Notes: generated from the letters alone by a model not told the origin. Numbered from the stretch's first letter, positions 24,756 to 33,777 are shown. The stretch is 49,388 nt of DNA from Clostridia bacterium (GCA_018648645.1 JABGQS010000018.1:1-49388); one strand, 5' to 3'. Made by a program: numbers and translations.

Positions 24756-26954
24756 ATGTACTGTGAAAAATGCGGAAACGAAATCAGCGGTGACAATGTG
24801 TTTTGTGATAATTGCGGAGCCGCGTCCGACGCGCCCGTGCAACCGCCGCGGAAGGCAACTGTAAAAGCCTCTTCGCCCTACATCCCTGCAAACTCAATAG
24901 TACGAAAATCCCGAAAATCACTTTGGATTTCCTTATCCGCTGTCGCACTGGTCTTGATTGCTTCTGCTCTAATCGTCATTTTCGTTGTGCTGCCCTTCGA
25001 CAGTTTTGCATATGAAACATATCAGTTTAGTATTTCAACTTTTGAAGGCGAGATCTATATTTTTGAAGAGTCCTATAACTTAGAAGAAGAACATATAACA
25101 TATGAAATTGATGGTGAGGAAATCGATGAACTCTTTTCAGAAGATTTCATGGACGAACCGGTAGACGTGACTTTGCTAATAGAAGATGAGAATGAGGAAC
25201 TTCTTAAAACCATCTTTATACCCGGAATAATGATTATTGACACAAGTGTAAACGATTCTATATTATGGCATGATTACAAGGACGTTACTACCTTGCTGGT
25301 GAAAGACCCGGAAGGTATGGTCGAACTTTCCAACATCATAGCGCTCGAATCAATTCGAGGTCTGTTTCTGGACGATTGCATCGAGATTACAAACATTGAT
25401 GATCTAGCTCAAATGAACAATCTTTCAATTCTTTCCTTAACAGACCTGGATATTGACAGTTTGGATGCGCTCCAAGAGTTTGAATCACTCGTCTGCTTGG
25501 ATCTTCTCGAATTAGACGAGATAAACGATTTTGATGTTTTAGTAAAAATTAAATCACTGCGAACACTATTGATTTCCCGTTTGCCCCTAGAAGACCTTAA
25601 TGATCTGGGAGAGCTAAGTTCACTCGAAACCCTATCTCTGGTTTACATGGATAAAATTGATGACGTTGACACTCTCTCGTCGTTTTCGTCGCTCAAGAGC
25701 TTGCGGCTTAAAGGTCTTGATACACTAGAGGATATCGACGTAATCGGTGAAATGGAAGCACTTAATAAAGTAACCCTAATTAATCTCGACATCGTCAAGT
25801 CTATTGATATGTTTGAAGATATAAGTGGTCTGCAAGAGGTTTTGCTGGTTCGGCTCCCGCTCCTAAATGAAACTGAATCAAATAAAGTTTTGGATAAACT
25901 AAGAGACGCAGATGTCATCGTTTACGCAGAAAATGCTTTTTCTATCAAAGAGACATCCGATTTAGTCATCGGTTTCATAAATGCAGGGTCCGACCCATAT
26001 TATGACCAGTATGGCGAAACGTTTAACGCTGTTGCAGAGCTCATGGGAATTGAAGTAATTTCAATGCATTCAAGCTTCAACATACAAAAGGAGATATCAA
26101 ACGCGCAAAGTTTAATCGACATGAATGTGGACGCGATTGCGGTTGTTTCAACAAATACTGAAGGATCGGCAGACACAATTGCGCTTGCAAACGAAGCTGA
26201 GATGCCAATCTTCTTCATAGGCGCCGGTCCAAAAATCAACGAGGACAACGAAATAGCAGGTTACGTATCCGAAGATTATACTTACATGGGATATATGCTT
26301 GGGCAATGGGTTGCAAAGAACTACCCGGGCGCAAAATGTGTAAATATTCCCGGTTACTTAGAACATTGGACGGCAAAAGCTCAAATTATTGGTTTTGATA
26401 CTGCGCTCAAGGAAGCCGGTATGGAACCTGCAATCCTGCTTAGAAGCTCACAATGGCAATACCAATATGCACTTCAGATAGCGCGGGACCTCATAGCGTC
26501 AGGTATTGAGTTCGATGTTGTATTCGCTTGCAACGAGCCCACGTTCTATGCTGTTCAGCAGGTGTTTGAAGAATTGGGAGTAACGGATAAGATTATCGTA
26601 TCGACAAACGGACACGAAGATGGCATACCGTATATTATATCCGGCGATCTCGCTGCATCCGCGCCCAATCCTCCATCACTCACCATTGACCTGTGTGTTC
26701 AGCAAATAGCAAAATACTTTAACAACGCATCATATGTAGAGCAAATTTACATCGTACCTGATTCCGTTGTGGATGCAAGCAACATAGACAACTTAATCCC
26801 TTGGGATACGGACGCTTATATGGAGGGGAGAAGCAACGGAGACTTCGAATTCGACCTGAAACACTACGAGGACGCATTTATCGATAACTTCGACAAACTT
26901 ATAGAGCTCTACGATTTATTGATGGAATATTTGGACCTCGAAATCCTTGCGTAA
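24756..26954 (+). CDS. Zinc-ribbon/TM/LRR/sugar-binding-protein-like membrane protein, paralogue 2
   Basis: A 732-residue tandem paralogue of the preceding protein with the same order: zinc ribbon (Cys3, 6, 17, 20), Lys/Arg-rich linker, membrane helix (about 57-80), acidic region with IDGEEIDELFSEDFMDEP, leucine-rich repeats (about 195-385), and a type I binding-protein domain from about 402 (LVIGFINAGSDPYY) with AGMEPAILLRSSQW and FACNEPTFYAVQQVFEELG. Membrane and binding domains are well conserved between the copies, while LRR faces differ more, as expected if they contact different ligands. The linker between LRR and binding domain is shorter and lacks the EPVSQ repeats of paralogue 1. GGAGG precedes the ATG. 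Confidence 0.85.
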   Translation: MYCEKCGNEISGDNVFCDNCGAASDAPVQPPRKATVKASSPYIPANSIVRKSRKSLWISLSAVALVLIASALIVIFVVLPFDSFAYETYQFSISTFEGEIYIFEESYNLEEEHITYEIDGEEIDELFSEDFMDEPVDVTLLIEDENEELLKTIFIPGIMIIDTSVNDSILWHDYKDVTTLLVKDPEGMVELSNIIALESIRGLFLDDCIEITNIDDLAQMNNLSILSLTDLDIDSLDALQEFESLVCLDLLELDEINDFDVLVKIKSLRTLLISRLPLEDLNDLGELSSLETLSLVYMDKIDDVDTLSSFSSLKSLRLKGLDTLEDIDVIGEMEALNKVTLINLDIVKSIDMFEDISGLQEVLLVRLPLLNETESNKVLDKLRDADVIVYAENAFSIKETSDLVIGFINAGSDPYYDQYGETFNAVAELMGIEVISMHSSFNIQKEISNAQSLIDMNVDAIAVVSTNTEGSADTIALANEAEMPIFFIGAGPKINEDNEIAGYVSEDYTYMGYMLGQWVAKNYPGAKCVNIPGYLEHWTAKAQIIGFDTALKEAGMEPAILLRSSQWQYQYALQIARDLIASGIEFDVVFACNEPTFYAVQQVFEELGVTDKIIVSTNGHEDGIPYIISGDLAASAPNPPSLTIDLCVQQIAKYFNNASYVEQIYIVPDSVVDASNIDNLIPWDTDAYMEGRSNGDFEFDLKHYEDAFIDNFDKLIELYDLLMEYLDLEILA

Positions 26955-27005
26955 TTGCAAAACCAACATACATGCGTTGCAGACACTGCTTAAGCTTGGA
27001 GGACT

Positions 27006-27416
27006 ATGAACAATCAAACCACAGATGCATCGCCCAAAAAACCGTACGGTTTGGGCGGTTGGCTGATACTTTTTCAAATAAGATTGCTTGGTACCTTATT
27101 GCTGGCGATTTTTCAGCTGCCGCCAAACAGTATTCTCAGCAATTCTCAAATTATTTTGCTCATCGCTTGTGTTATCCTGTTTTATTCTAAAATTTCTTTC
27201 TTCAAATACGCTTACATAGCGGTGGTGGTGATAGATTTTATCATTCTATTGCCACTAATATTAGATATTTCCAAACTAAACGAGTGGGCTTTAAACTTTG
27301 CTTTTGATGTATTGTTTATTGGTTTACTTTTTACATCAAAGCGAGTAAAAAATACATTCAGGACATTTAAGTATTTAAGATACGAGCGTTTTCTTGCAAG
27401 ACTTGACAATGAATGA
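27006..27416 (+). CDS. Small four-helix membrane protein, DUF2569-like
   Basis: A 136-residue protein that opens with a short polar segment and then GLGGWLILFQI, the signature I associate with DUF2569. Four hydrophobic stretches follow (about residues 20-40, 48-62, 68-88, 97-110) and a basic tail (SKRVKNTFRTFKYLRYERF) that should face the cytoplasm. Function unknown. It begins 51 nt after paralogue 2 with TGGAGGA in front of the ATG and no promoter or terminator between, so it is likely cotranscribed and could work with the LRR proteins. It may equally be an unrelated small membrane gene. Confidence 0.65.
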   Translation: MNNQTTDASPKKPYGLGGWLILFQIRLLGTLLLAIFQLPPNSILSNSQIILLIACVILFYSKISFFKYAYIAVVVIDFIILLPLILDISKLNEWALNFAFDVLFIGLLFTSKRVKNTFRTFKYLRYERFLARLDNE

Positions 27417-27436
27417 ATACAATTTTGCTTACATAC

Positions 27437-27466
27437 TTGTAATTTGCACACGCGCTGTGCTATAAT
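27437..27466 (+). promoter_or_regulatory. Predicted promoter of pheST
   Basis: TTGTAA (27437-27442), 18-bp spacer, perfect TATAAT (27461-27466). Transcription would begin near 27473 and enter the T-box leader directly. Confidence 0.65.
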
Positions 27467-27474
27467 GCGGTTAA

Positions 27475-27690
27475 ATGTGATGATGCTTGAAAAGTATCTG
27501 CGCAATATGTGTGTTTTAGAGAGAAAAGTCACCGGCTGAAAGCTTTTCCGCGCATGCGACAGAGAATATTCGCAAGCAGAGCAGTGCAGTTTGCACCGGC
27601 ACGCGCCGTTATCGCGTCAGAGGCTTTGCAAAAACGCAGGGTGAATTTGGGTGGTACCGCGAACTTTCGCCCCAAGGCGAGAGTTTTTTT
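27475..27690 (+). ncRNA. T-box leader (phenylalanine) controlling pheST
   Basis: The conserved T-box sequence TTTGGGTGGTACCGCGA (27646-27662) pairs with the acceptor end of uncharged tRNA. Stem I has an AGAGA box (about 27518) and a GAATATTCGC segment where TTC (27569-27571) fits the specifier position for tRNA-Phe. A terminator follows: stem 27662-27671 with 27676-27685, one G-U pair, then a T-run to 27690. Low charging of tRNA-Phe should favour the antiterminator and switch on the synthetase genes. An apparent 63-codon frame here (27509-27700) is not a gene. Confidence 0.92.
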
Positions 27691-27720
27691 ATTTGCATAA
27701 ATCAAAGGGGGAATCGTTAC

Positions 27721-28749
27721 ATGGACAATGCACCAAAGCTAGAAAAACTATTGGAAGACGCACTCGTAAGTATTAGCAGCACGACGGGTCTGGAAAGATT
27801 GGACAAAATCCGCATCGGCGTACTCGGCAAGAAAGGCTCTTTGACAGCTGCACTGCGCGGCATGAAGGACATCGCGCCAAAGGAGCGTCCGCTGTTTGGC
27901 AAGCGCGTAAACGAAATTCGTGACGCCGTAACTAAAGCGATGGACGAAAAGATATCTGCACTCGAGGAAGTCGCTAAGAAGGAACGCCTCAAGCAAGAGC
28001 ATATAGATGTCACGCTTCCCGGCACAAAGCACAGCATAGGCGGTTTGCATCCGCTCACACAAATATACTACGAAACGCGCGACATTTTTGTCAGCATGGG
28101 CTTCGAAATTATGGACGGTCCCGAGGTAGAGTACGACAAGTACAACTTCGAAATGCTCAACATACCAAAAGACCATCCCGCGCGTGATATGCAAGACACG
28201 TTTTATGTGACCCCGGACATCGTTCTTCGAACGCACACGTCTCCTGTGCAAATTCGCACGATGCTGCGCAAGGAGCCGCCAATTCGCGTTATCGCACCGG
28301 GCAGAGTATACCGAAGCGACGATGTCGACTCTACGCACTCGCCGATATTCAACCAAATCGAGGGTCTTGTTGTGGGCAAAGACATCAGCTTTGCAAACCT
28401 TAAAGACACTCTCAACAGATTCTTGAAAGAGTTCTACGGCAAGGACACCAAAACGAAGTTCCGTCCCGGACACTTTCCGTTCACCGAACCCAGCGCAGAG
28501 GTAGACGCAACTTGCGCTAAATGCGGCGGAAGCGGCTGCGGCGTATGCAAAGGTACGGGCATGATAGAGATTCTCGGCTGCGGCATGGTGCACCCAAGCG
28601 TGCTTGCTGGCTGCGGAATCGACCCGGAGGTCTACACAGGGTTTGCCTTTGGTATGGGTCTCGACCGCCTTGCAACCATCAAATACGGTATAACAGACAT
28701 ACGACTGCTGTTCGAGAACGACATTCGCTTTCTCTCGCAGTTCAAATAG
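27721..28749 (+). CDS. pheS: Phenylalanyl-tRNA synthetase alpha subunit
   Basis: Catalytic subunit of the alpha2-beta2 enzyme that charges tRNA-Phe. The 342-residue protein has the N-terminal coiled-coil arm (about 1-85) and class II motifs: HPLTQIYYETRDIF, motif 2 around GRVYRSDDVDSTHSPIFNQIEG, and motif 3 in GFAFGMGLDRLATIKYGI. The Cys-rich insertion CAKCGGSGCGVCKG seen in many bacterial PheS is retained. A GGGGG-rich ribosome-binding site lies about 10 nt upstream. It is followed after 12 nt by pheT. Confidence 0.97.
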   Translation: MDNAPKLEKLLEDALVSISSTTGLERLDKIRIGVLGKKGSLTAALRGMKDIAPKERPLFGKRVNEIRDAVTKAMDEKISALEEVAKKERLKQEHIDVTLPGTKHSIGGLHPLTQIYYETRDIFVSMGFEIMDGPEVEYDKYNFEMLNIPKDHPARDMQDTFYVTPDIVLRTHTSPVQIRTMLRKEPPIRVIAPGRVYRSDDVDSTHSPIFNQIEGLVVGKDISFANLKDTLNRFLKEFYGKDTKTKFRPGHFPFTEPSAEVDATCAKCGGSGCGVCKGTGMIEILGCGMVHPSVLAGCGIDPEVYTGFAFGMGLDRLATIKYGITDIRLLFENDIRFLSQFK

Positions 28750-28761
28750 GAGGACAATCAA

Positions 28762-31146
28762 ATGATAGCACCATATACATGGATGTGTGATTACGTAGAT
28801 ATGGACATCGCACCCGAGCAGCTAATGCAGCGCCTCATCATGACAGGCAGCGAGGTTGACGGATACGAGGAGCTAGGTCTACACCTAAAAAAGGTCGTGG
28901 TCGGCAAAATCCTGACCATCGAAAAACATCCGGACGCAGACAAACTTTCATTGTGCAGCGTTGACATCGGCAGCGAAGTTCTGCAAATCGTCTGTGGCGC
29001 AAGCAACATTTTTGAGGGCGCTCTGGTTCCCGTTGCTCTCATCGGCGCAAAGCTTCCCGGCGACTTCAACATCAAAAAAGGCAAAATTCGCGGCGTGAAT
29101 TCTTTCGGCATGCTGTGCTCAGGCAGCGAGCTTGAGCTCACCGAAGAGGATTACCCCGGCGCAGACGTCGACGGCATCATGATCCTTGATGATACTTTAG
29201 AACTCGGCACTTCGCTTCGTGACGTGCTCGGTCTCACCGACACGGTTTTCGAAATCGAAATCGGAGCAAACCGTCCCGACTGCCTTTGCGTACTCGGTGT
29301 CGCGCGTGAATGCGCAGCCGCGCTCGGTAAAGACGTTACACCACCAACTGTCTCTTTCATAGAATCGGGCGGAAATATTGCCGACTATGTCAGTGTTGCA
29401 GTTAACGACCCTGTCCTGTGCGAGCGCTACATTGCCAGAGCTGTCAAAAACGTCAAAATAGGTCCGTCACCAAAATGGCTGAAAGAGCGGCTTATTTCTG
29501 CCGGCGTTCGTTCAATCAACAACGTGGTAGACATCACCAACTTCGTAATGCTCGAGACTGGTCAGCCTATGCACGCTTTTGACCACAGCAATATTCGAGG
29601 CAATCAGATTATCGTTCGCCGCGCCCAAAACGGCGAGGTCATCAAGACACTCGACGACAAGGATCGCAAACTTACGGACGACATGCTGCTCATTTGCGAT
29701 GGGGAAGGGCCCATCGCTATCGCTGGCGTCATGGGCGCACAGAACTCGGAAATCAAAGACGATACAACCACGATTATTTTCGAAAGCGCTAAGTTCGCGC
29801 AAGGTAACACGCGCCGAACATCTCGCAGCCTTGGGCTACCGACAGAATCAGCAATGCGTTTCAGCAAGGGTGTCGACACCGCAGGCTGCAAAACGGCGAT
29901 AGATCGCGCTTTACATCTCATCGAGCTTTTGGACGCAGGGCAAATCGTAAGCGGCGAAATCGATGTTTTATCTGCCGATATTTCCCCGCGCAATGTTATT
30001 GCCGACTCCGATAAAATCAACGCGCGTCTCGGCACTGATCTAACCGCTAAAAAAATGGCAGCTCTTCTCGAGAAAGTGTACATCAAAACTAAGGTGGACG
30101 GCAACATATTGACATGCGACATCCCAAGCTTTCGAGGCGACATCACAATAGGGGAGGACATCAGCGAGGAAGTTGCGCGCATGTTTGGATACGACAACAT
30201 CCCAACCACCAAAATGACAGGCGAAATCATCCGCGGTATCGTTCCGACAGAAGAGCGAGCAATCGACCGAATCAAATCGGTATTGGTTTCCCTCGGTTGC
30301 TTTGAATGCGTTACATACTCATTCGCTGCCAAATCAGAGCTTGACAAACTAAACTTAAACCCCGACGACAATCGCCGCAAGATGGTCAAAATTATCAACC
30401 CGCTTGGTGACGAGCAAGGCTATATGAGAACGTCGCCTGTGCCGGACATTCTAAAGGTTGTTTCAAACAATCTAAAGCAAAAAGTAGTTGACATCGCGCT
30501 TTACGAGAGCGGCAGAGTTTACGCACCGACAAGCGGCGACGAGCTTCCCGAGGAGAACAAGTACATTTGCATCGCGCTGTGCGGCAAACAGGACTTTTTT
30601 TCGCTCAAAGGCGTTGTAGAAAACTTGCTGGAGTCGTTCGGCATACTCGACACGAAACTGACAGCGGGCGCTTCCGTTTACTATCATCCGGGCAGAGCTG
30701 CATCGCTTCATATTGACGGCGAGAAAGTCGGCGAGCTTGGCGAGATACACCCGGATGTCACTAAATCTTACGAAATCGACAAACGCGTTTACGTCGCAGA
30801 GCTTAGCCTGCACGCAATTATCAAAGCCACCGACGACGTCAAAAGGTACGAGACTCTTCCAAGGTTCCCCGCCGCAGAGCGCGACCTTGCGCTGACACTC
30901 GACGAAAGCGTGCCTGCAGGCGATGTGCTCGACTGCATTAAGAGCAGCGCAGGCGAGTTCTTCGAGAGCGCAAAGCTATTCGACGTGTACACAGGCGACC
31001 AGCTGGGCGCTGGTAAAAAGAGCCTTGCTTTCTCCATCGTTTTCCGTGCAAAAGAGCGCACATTGCTCGACGAGGAGGCAAACGCGGCAAGGGATGCAGT
31101 AGTGGCAGCGGCAGGAGCTGCATTTGGCGCAAAAATACGTGATTAA
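28762..31146 (+). CDS. pheT: Phenylalanyl-tRNA synthetase beta subunit
   Basis: Editing and tRNA-binding subunit, 794 residues, full length. A tRNA-binding EMAP-like domain (about 40-150: VVGKILTIEKHPDADKLSLC, IVCGASNI) is followed by the B3/B4 editing domain (VVDITNFVMLETGQPMHAFD), the B5 domain (about 400-470), a catalytic-like core (LPRFPAAERDLAL) and the C-terminal anticodon-binding fold. AGGAGGA overlaps the end of pheS and gives a good start signal. A weak AT-rich hairpin follows the stop. Confidence 0.97.
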   Translation: MIAPYTWMCDYVDMDIAPEQLMQRLIMTGSEVDGYEELGLHLKKVVVGKILTIEKHPDADKLSLCSVDIGSEVLQIVCGASNIFEGALVPVALIGAKLPGDFNIKKGKIRGVNSFGMLCSGSELELTEEDYPGADVDGIMILDDTLELGTSLRDVLGLTDTVFEIEIGANRPDCLCVLGVARECAAALGKDVTPPTVSFIESGGNIADYVSVAVNDPVLCERYIARAVKNVKIGPSPKWLKERLISAGVRSINNVVDITNFVMLETGQPMHAFDHSNIRGNQIIVRRAQNGEVIKTLDDKDRKLTDDMLLICDGEGPIAIAGVMGAQNSEIKDDTTTIIFESAKFAQGNTRRTSRSLGLPTESAMRFSKGVDTAGCKTAIDRALHLIELLDAGQIVSGEIDVLSADISPRNVIADSDKINARLGTDLTAKKMAALLEKVYIKTKVDGNILTCDIPSFRGDITIGEDISEEVARMFGYDNIPTTKMTGEIIRGIVPTEERAIDRIKSVLVSLGCFECVTYSFAAKSELDKLNLNPDDNRRKMVKIINPLGDEQGYMRTSPVPDILKVVSNNLKQKVVDIALYESGRVYAPTSGDELPEENKYICIALCGKQDFFSLKGVVENLLESFGILDTKLTAGASVYYHPGRAASLHIDGEKVGELGEIHPDVTKSYEIDKRVYVAELSLHAIIKATDDVKRYETLPRFPAAERDLALTLDESVPAGDVLDCIKSSAGEFFESAKLFDVYTGDQLGAGKKSLAFSIVFRAKERTLLDEEANAARDAVVAAAGAAFGAKIRD

Positions 31147-31147
31147 T

Positions 31148-31165
31148 ACCACATTTTGTGGTTTT
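31148..31165 (+). terminator. Weak hairpin after pheT
   Basis: Six-bp stem ACCACA/TGTGGT (31148-31153 with 31157-31162), 3-nt loop and four T. It could end the pheST transcript, but it is short. Confidence 0.4.
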
Positions 31166-31170
31166 AGATG

Positions 31171-31199
31171 TTGTGTTATTCTCTATCTTGATATATAAT
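31171..31199 (+). promoter_or_regulatory. Predicted promoter of zapA
   Basis: TTGTGT (31171-31176), 17-bp spacer, perfect TATAAT (31194-31199), 35 nt before the zapA start codon. Confidence 0.55.
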
Positions 31200-31233
31200 G
31201 ATTTTATTATATAGTGAGGGTGTTGATAATAAC

Positions 31234-31593
31234 ATGAAAAAAACACGTACAGCTGTCAACATTTGCGGAAAAGAATACGTTATGGCCGGCTTTGAGAGCG
31301 AGGAGTATATCCACAGGGTTGCTATCTGCGTAGATCGAAAGATGGCAGACTTAAAGGAGCAGTACGTCAACCTTAACCCTAACACGCTTTCAGTACTAAC
31401 TGCGATCAACGTCGCAGACGATTTGCTAAAGCTGCATGACGAATTCGATGCGCTCAGCAAAGAGAACGAAGCTCTTGTTGAGCAGATCAAAAAACTAAAA
31501 ATTGAAATGTCTCTTGGAAACGACGATCAAACCTCAAACGTTTCGTCTTCAACCACCAAAAGCAATCCTAAACGCTTTGATGGTTACAAGTAG
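31234..31593 (+). CDS. zapA: Cell division protein ZapA
   Basis: Small FtsZ-associated protein that bundles FtsZ filaments at the division ring. The 119 residues start with the ZapA strand (TRTAVNICGKEYVMAGFESEEYIHRVA), then a helix with DRKMADLKEQYVNLNPNTLSVLTAINVADDLL, and a C-terminal coiled coil (about 70-95) with a Ser-rich tail. ATG 31234 is chosen over an upstream frame start at 31198, since GAGGGTG lies 12 nt before it and the family start matches. zapA stands directly after pheT in many Firmicutes, which supports the call. Confidence 0.88.
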   Translation: MKKTRTAVNICGKEYVMAGFESEEYIHRVAICVDRKMADLKEQYVNLNPNTLSVLTAINVADDLLKLHDEFDALSKENEALVEQIKKLKIEMSLGNDDQTSNVSSSTTKSNPKRFDGYK

Positions 31594-31613
31594 GCATTGC
31601 GAGAAAACAATTA

Positions 31614-31642
31614 GGCGTACCGGATTGGTGCGCCGTTTTTTT
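31614..31642 (+). terminator. Rho-independent terminator after zapA
   Basis: Stem of 8 bp with one G-U pair (31614-31621 with 31627-31634), 5-nt loop and a run of seven T after a G. Confidence 0.85.
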
Positions 31643-31706
31643 AGGTAACTGCATACGTTTGCCGTGTTGATCGCTAAACGGGTGAAAATAATAGAATGGA
31701 GAAAAA

Positions 31707-32387
31707 ATGACCAGTCCAATTAGTTCACTATTAAGTGGCGATATAACAGGCTTTTTGCTAAACATACTATATCTTTTGCCCGCTATTGTAATAGCACTGT
31801 CGTTTCATGAAGCAGCGCATGCTTGGATGGCAAACAGGATGGGCGACCCGACTGCAAAAAACCTGGGAAGATTAACTCTAGACCCTACTAAACACTTTAC
31901 GTTGTTTGGCGTAATAACTTTTCTATTAATTGGTTTTGGCTGGGGCAAACCTGTTCCGACAAACCCAAGAAATTATACTAATTACAAAAAAGGCAACGTT
32001 CTTGTCGCCCTTGCCGGTGTAACCACAAATCTCATACTGTCTTTCGTGTTTTACTTGATATATTTCTTACTAATTGTCTTTGGCGTAGAGAACACAATTG
32101 TTCTAATGATTATCATAAATATCGTTTACATAAACATAATTTTGTGCTTCTTCAACCTGATACCGATACCGCCGCTTGACGGTCACCATTTGGTAAAAGG
32201 ATTTATCGCGAGAAGAAGTCAAAAGTTCTATTTTGCATATATGCGATACGGCTATTTTGTGCTACTGGGCTTAATATTTATACCGAGGTTCATCAGTATT
32301 ATACCTAACATATTTACTCTCTATCTCGGTACTATGGCAGGTCTGGTACTCAATGCTTACTCTTGGTTTTTTGGGTTGTTTATTTAG
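31707..32387 (+). CDS. M50 site-2-protease-family membrane metalloprotease
   Basis: A 226-residue intramembrane metalloprotease. Zinc ligands are in SFHEAAHAW (HExxH, about residues 34-42) and the third ligand in LIPIPPLDGHHL (about 151-162). About five or six hydrophobic segments make a compact S2P core without PDZ or CBS domains, the form found next to scpA in many Firmicutes. Substrate unknown. TGGAG precedes the ATG; scpA starts in the base after its stop codon. Confidence 0.92.
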   Translation: MTSPISSLLSGDITGFLLNILYLLPAIVIALSFHEAAHAWMANRMGDPTAKNLGRLTLDPTKHFTLFGVITFLLIGFGWGKPVPTNPRNYTNYKKGNVLVALAGVTTNLILSFVFYLIYFLLIVFGVENTIVLMIIINIVYINIILCFFNLIPIPPLDGHHLVKGFIARRSQKFYFAYMRYGYFVLLGLIFIPRFISIIPNIFTLYLGTMAGLVLNAYSWFFGLFI

Positions 32388-33131
32388 ATGAATACGATTG
32401 AATATAAAGTAAAAATTGAACAGTTCCATGGCCCGCTCGATCTTCTGCTCCACCTTGTCGGCAAAGCTCGCATCGACATCGAGGAAATCTTTGTATCCAA
32501 GGTGACAGGGCAGTACTTGTCATACGTTGCTTCCATGGACACGCTGTCGATGGACAGGGCAAGCGAGTTCCTCGAGATGGCGGCAATGCTCGTCTACATC
32601 AAATCGCGCATGATACTGCCCGCAAACGAGTTTGACGAGGATATGGAGGAAGACCCCGAGCTAGACTTAATTGCAAGACTGAAGGAATACAAAACGTTTA
32701 AAGACGCTTCAGTGACTTTGAAGGAGTACGAGGGCGGCGCGCGCAAAGCGTTTTTCAAGCTCCCCGAAGAGGTCGCTTTTCCTGACGAGCACGTCATTCT
32801 CGAGGAAATGACGATGGACGCGCTGATCGAGGCATTCGCTGAAGTTTTGGCTCGTGTTCCCGACACTGCGCCCGAGCACATCGACGAGGTCGCTATTCAC
32901 CACGACATTTTCACAATCAAGAACCGTTCGAAATACATCCTGCGCACCCTCAGCGAAATCGGCAGCGCAACTTTCTCTTCACTGTTTTCTGATGCCAGCT
33001 CAAAGATGGAAGTCGCAGTCACGTTTATCGCCTTGCTCGAACTCATGCACGAAAACATCGTGACGATATCGCAAACCACCAACTACGAGGACATCAAAAT
33101 CACCCAAACCAGAAAGGCGAAAGCAGTATGA
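32388..33131 (+). CDS. scpA: Segregation and condensation protein A
   Basis: Kleisin subunit of the Smc-ScpAB condensin; 247 residues. The N-terminal domain has YKVKIEQFHGPLDLLLHLVGKARIDI and the middle FLEMAAMLVYIKSRMILP; the C-terminal winged helix spans about 170-247. It starts immediately after the protease stop (TAG ATG) and overlaps scpB by 4 nt, so expression of the two is coupled. Smc itself is outside the window. Confidence 0.95.
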   Translation: MNTIEYKVKIEQFHGPLDLLLHLVGKARIDIEEIFVSKVTGQYLSYVASMDTLSMDRASEFLEMAAMLVYIKSRMILPANEFDEDMEEDPELDLIARLKEYKTFKDASVTLKEYEGGARKAFFKLPEEVAFPDEHVILEEMTMDALIEAFAEVLARVPDTAPEHIDEVAIHHDIFTIKNRSKYILRTLSEIGSATFSSLFSDASSKMEVAVTFIALLELMHENIVTISQTTNYEDIKITQTRKAKAV

Positions 33132-33643
33132 ACGAGTCGGCAATCAAAAATTCGCTTTTAGCCATATTGTTTGTAGCGGGAGACGCAGTGCCGTTTTCCG
33201 AGCTCGCCGTTTCTCTTGATATACCGGTAAAATCGCTGATGTCAATCGCAAACGATACCATTTGTGAGCTAGAGAGAGAAGAATCGGGCATACTGCTCAA
33301 GAAAATCGATAACAAACTCCAGCTTTGCTCAAACCCCGCTTACATGCCATACATCGACAAAGCTCTTGCGCCCATTCGCAAATCAAGGCTTTCTCAATCG
33401 CTGCTCGAAACGCTTTCCATAATCGCCTACAAACAGCCCATCACGCGCATAGAGATAGAGCAAGTTCGCGGCGTTGCGTGCAACTACTCCTTGTCAATGC
33501 TTCTCGAGCGCGGTCTCATCGTACGCAAAGGGCGTAAAAAAACGCTCGGCAACCCATTGCTGTACGTCACAAATGACGAGTTTCTGCGCCACTTTGGCAT
33601 AGAATCGTTGAAGGACTTACCAAGCCTAAAGTTAAACGAGTAA
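33128..33643 (+). CDS. scpB: Segregation and condensation protein B
   Basis: Partner of ScpA in chromosome condensation. The 171-residue protein has two winged-helix domains: NSLLAILFVAGDAVPFSELA at the start, and the conserved ETLSIIAYKQPITRIEIEQVRGV (about 97-119) in the second. It is slightly short of the typical 190 residues at the C-terminus but otherwise complete. The ATGA overlap with scpA secures the start. Confidence 0.94.
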   Translation: MNESAIKNSLLAILFVAGDAVPFSELAVSLDIPVKSLMSIANDTICELEREESGILLKKIDNKLQLCSNPAYMPYIDKALAPIRKSRLSQSLLETLSIIAYKQPITRIEIEQVRGVACNYSLSMLLERGLIVRKGRKKTLGNPLLYVTNDEFLRHFGIESLKDLPSLKLNE

Positions 33644-33668
33644 TAGCACCGGTGTAATTACCGGTTAA

Positions 33669-33701
33669 AACAGCACATTTTAAATAAACGTGTTGTTTTT
33701 T
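33669..33701 (+). terminator. Terminator after scpB
   Basis: Eight-bp stem AACAGCAC with GTGTTGTT (33669-33676 with 33690-33697, one G-U pair), a 13-nt loop and more T. Just before it, ACCGGT occurs twice 6 bp apart and may form an additional stem. Confidence 0.6.
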
Positions 33702-33747
33702 ATTGCAACTTTAATGCAGCTTTTGCAATTAGCGCAGCACAGCGGGC

Positions 33748-33777
33748 TTGTCATCTCAATAATTGCTGTGATAGTAT
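33748..33777 (+). promoter_or_regulatory. Predicted promoter of the rluB-like gene
   Basis: TTGTCA (33748-33753), 18-bp spacer, TAGTAT (33772-33777), about 65 nt before the start codon. Confidence 0.5.

Noticed and set aside
27509-27700. 63-codon frame in the pheS leader
   Set aside because: It overlaps the T-box RNA, including the core and terminator; no protein features.
27748-28761. Long minus-strand open frame of 337 codons opposite pheS
   Set aside because: It mirrors the well-supported pheS frame, has no ribosome-binding site and a Cys/Val/His-rich composition typical of an antisense shadow.
29604-30398. 264-codon minus-strand frame
   Set aside because: It is antisense to pheT and has Ser/Arg-rich shadow composition without a start signal.
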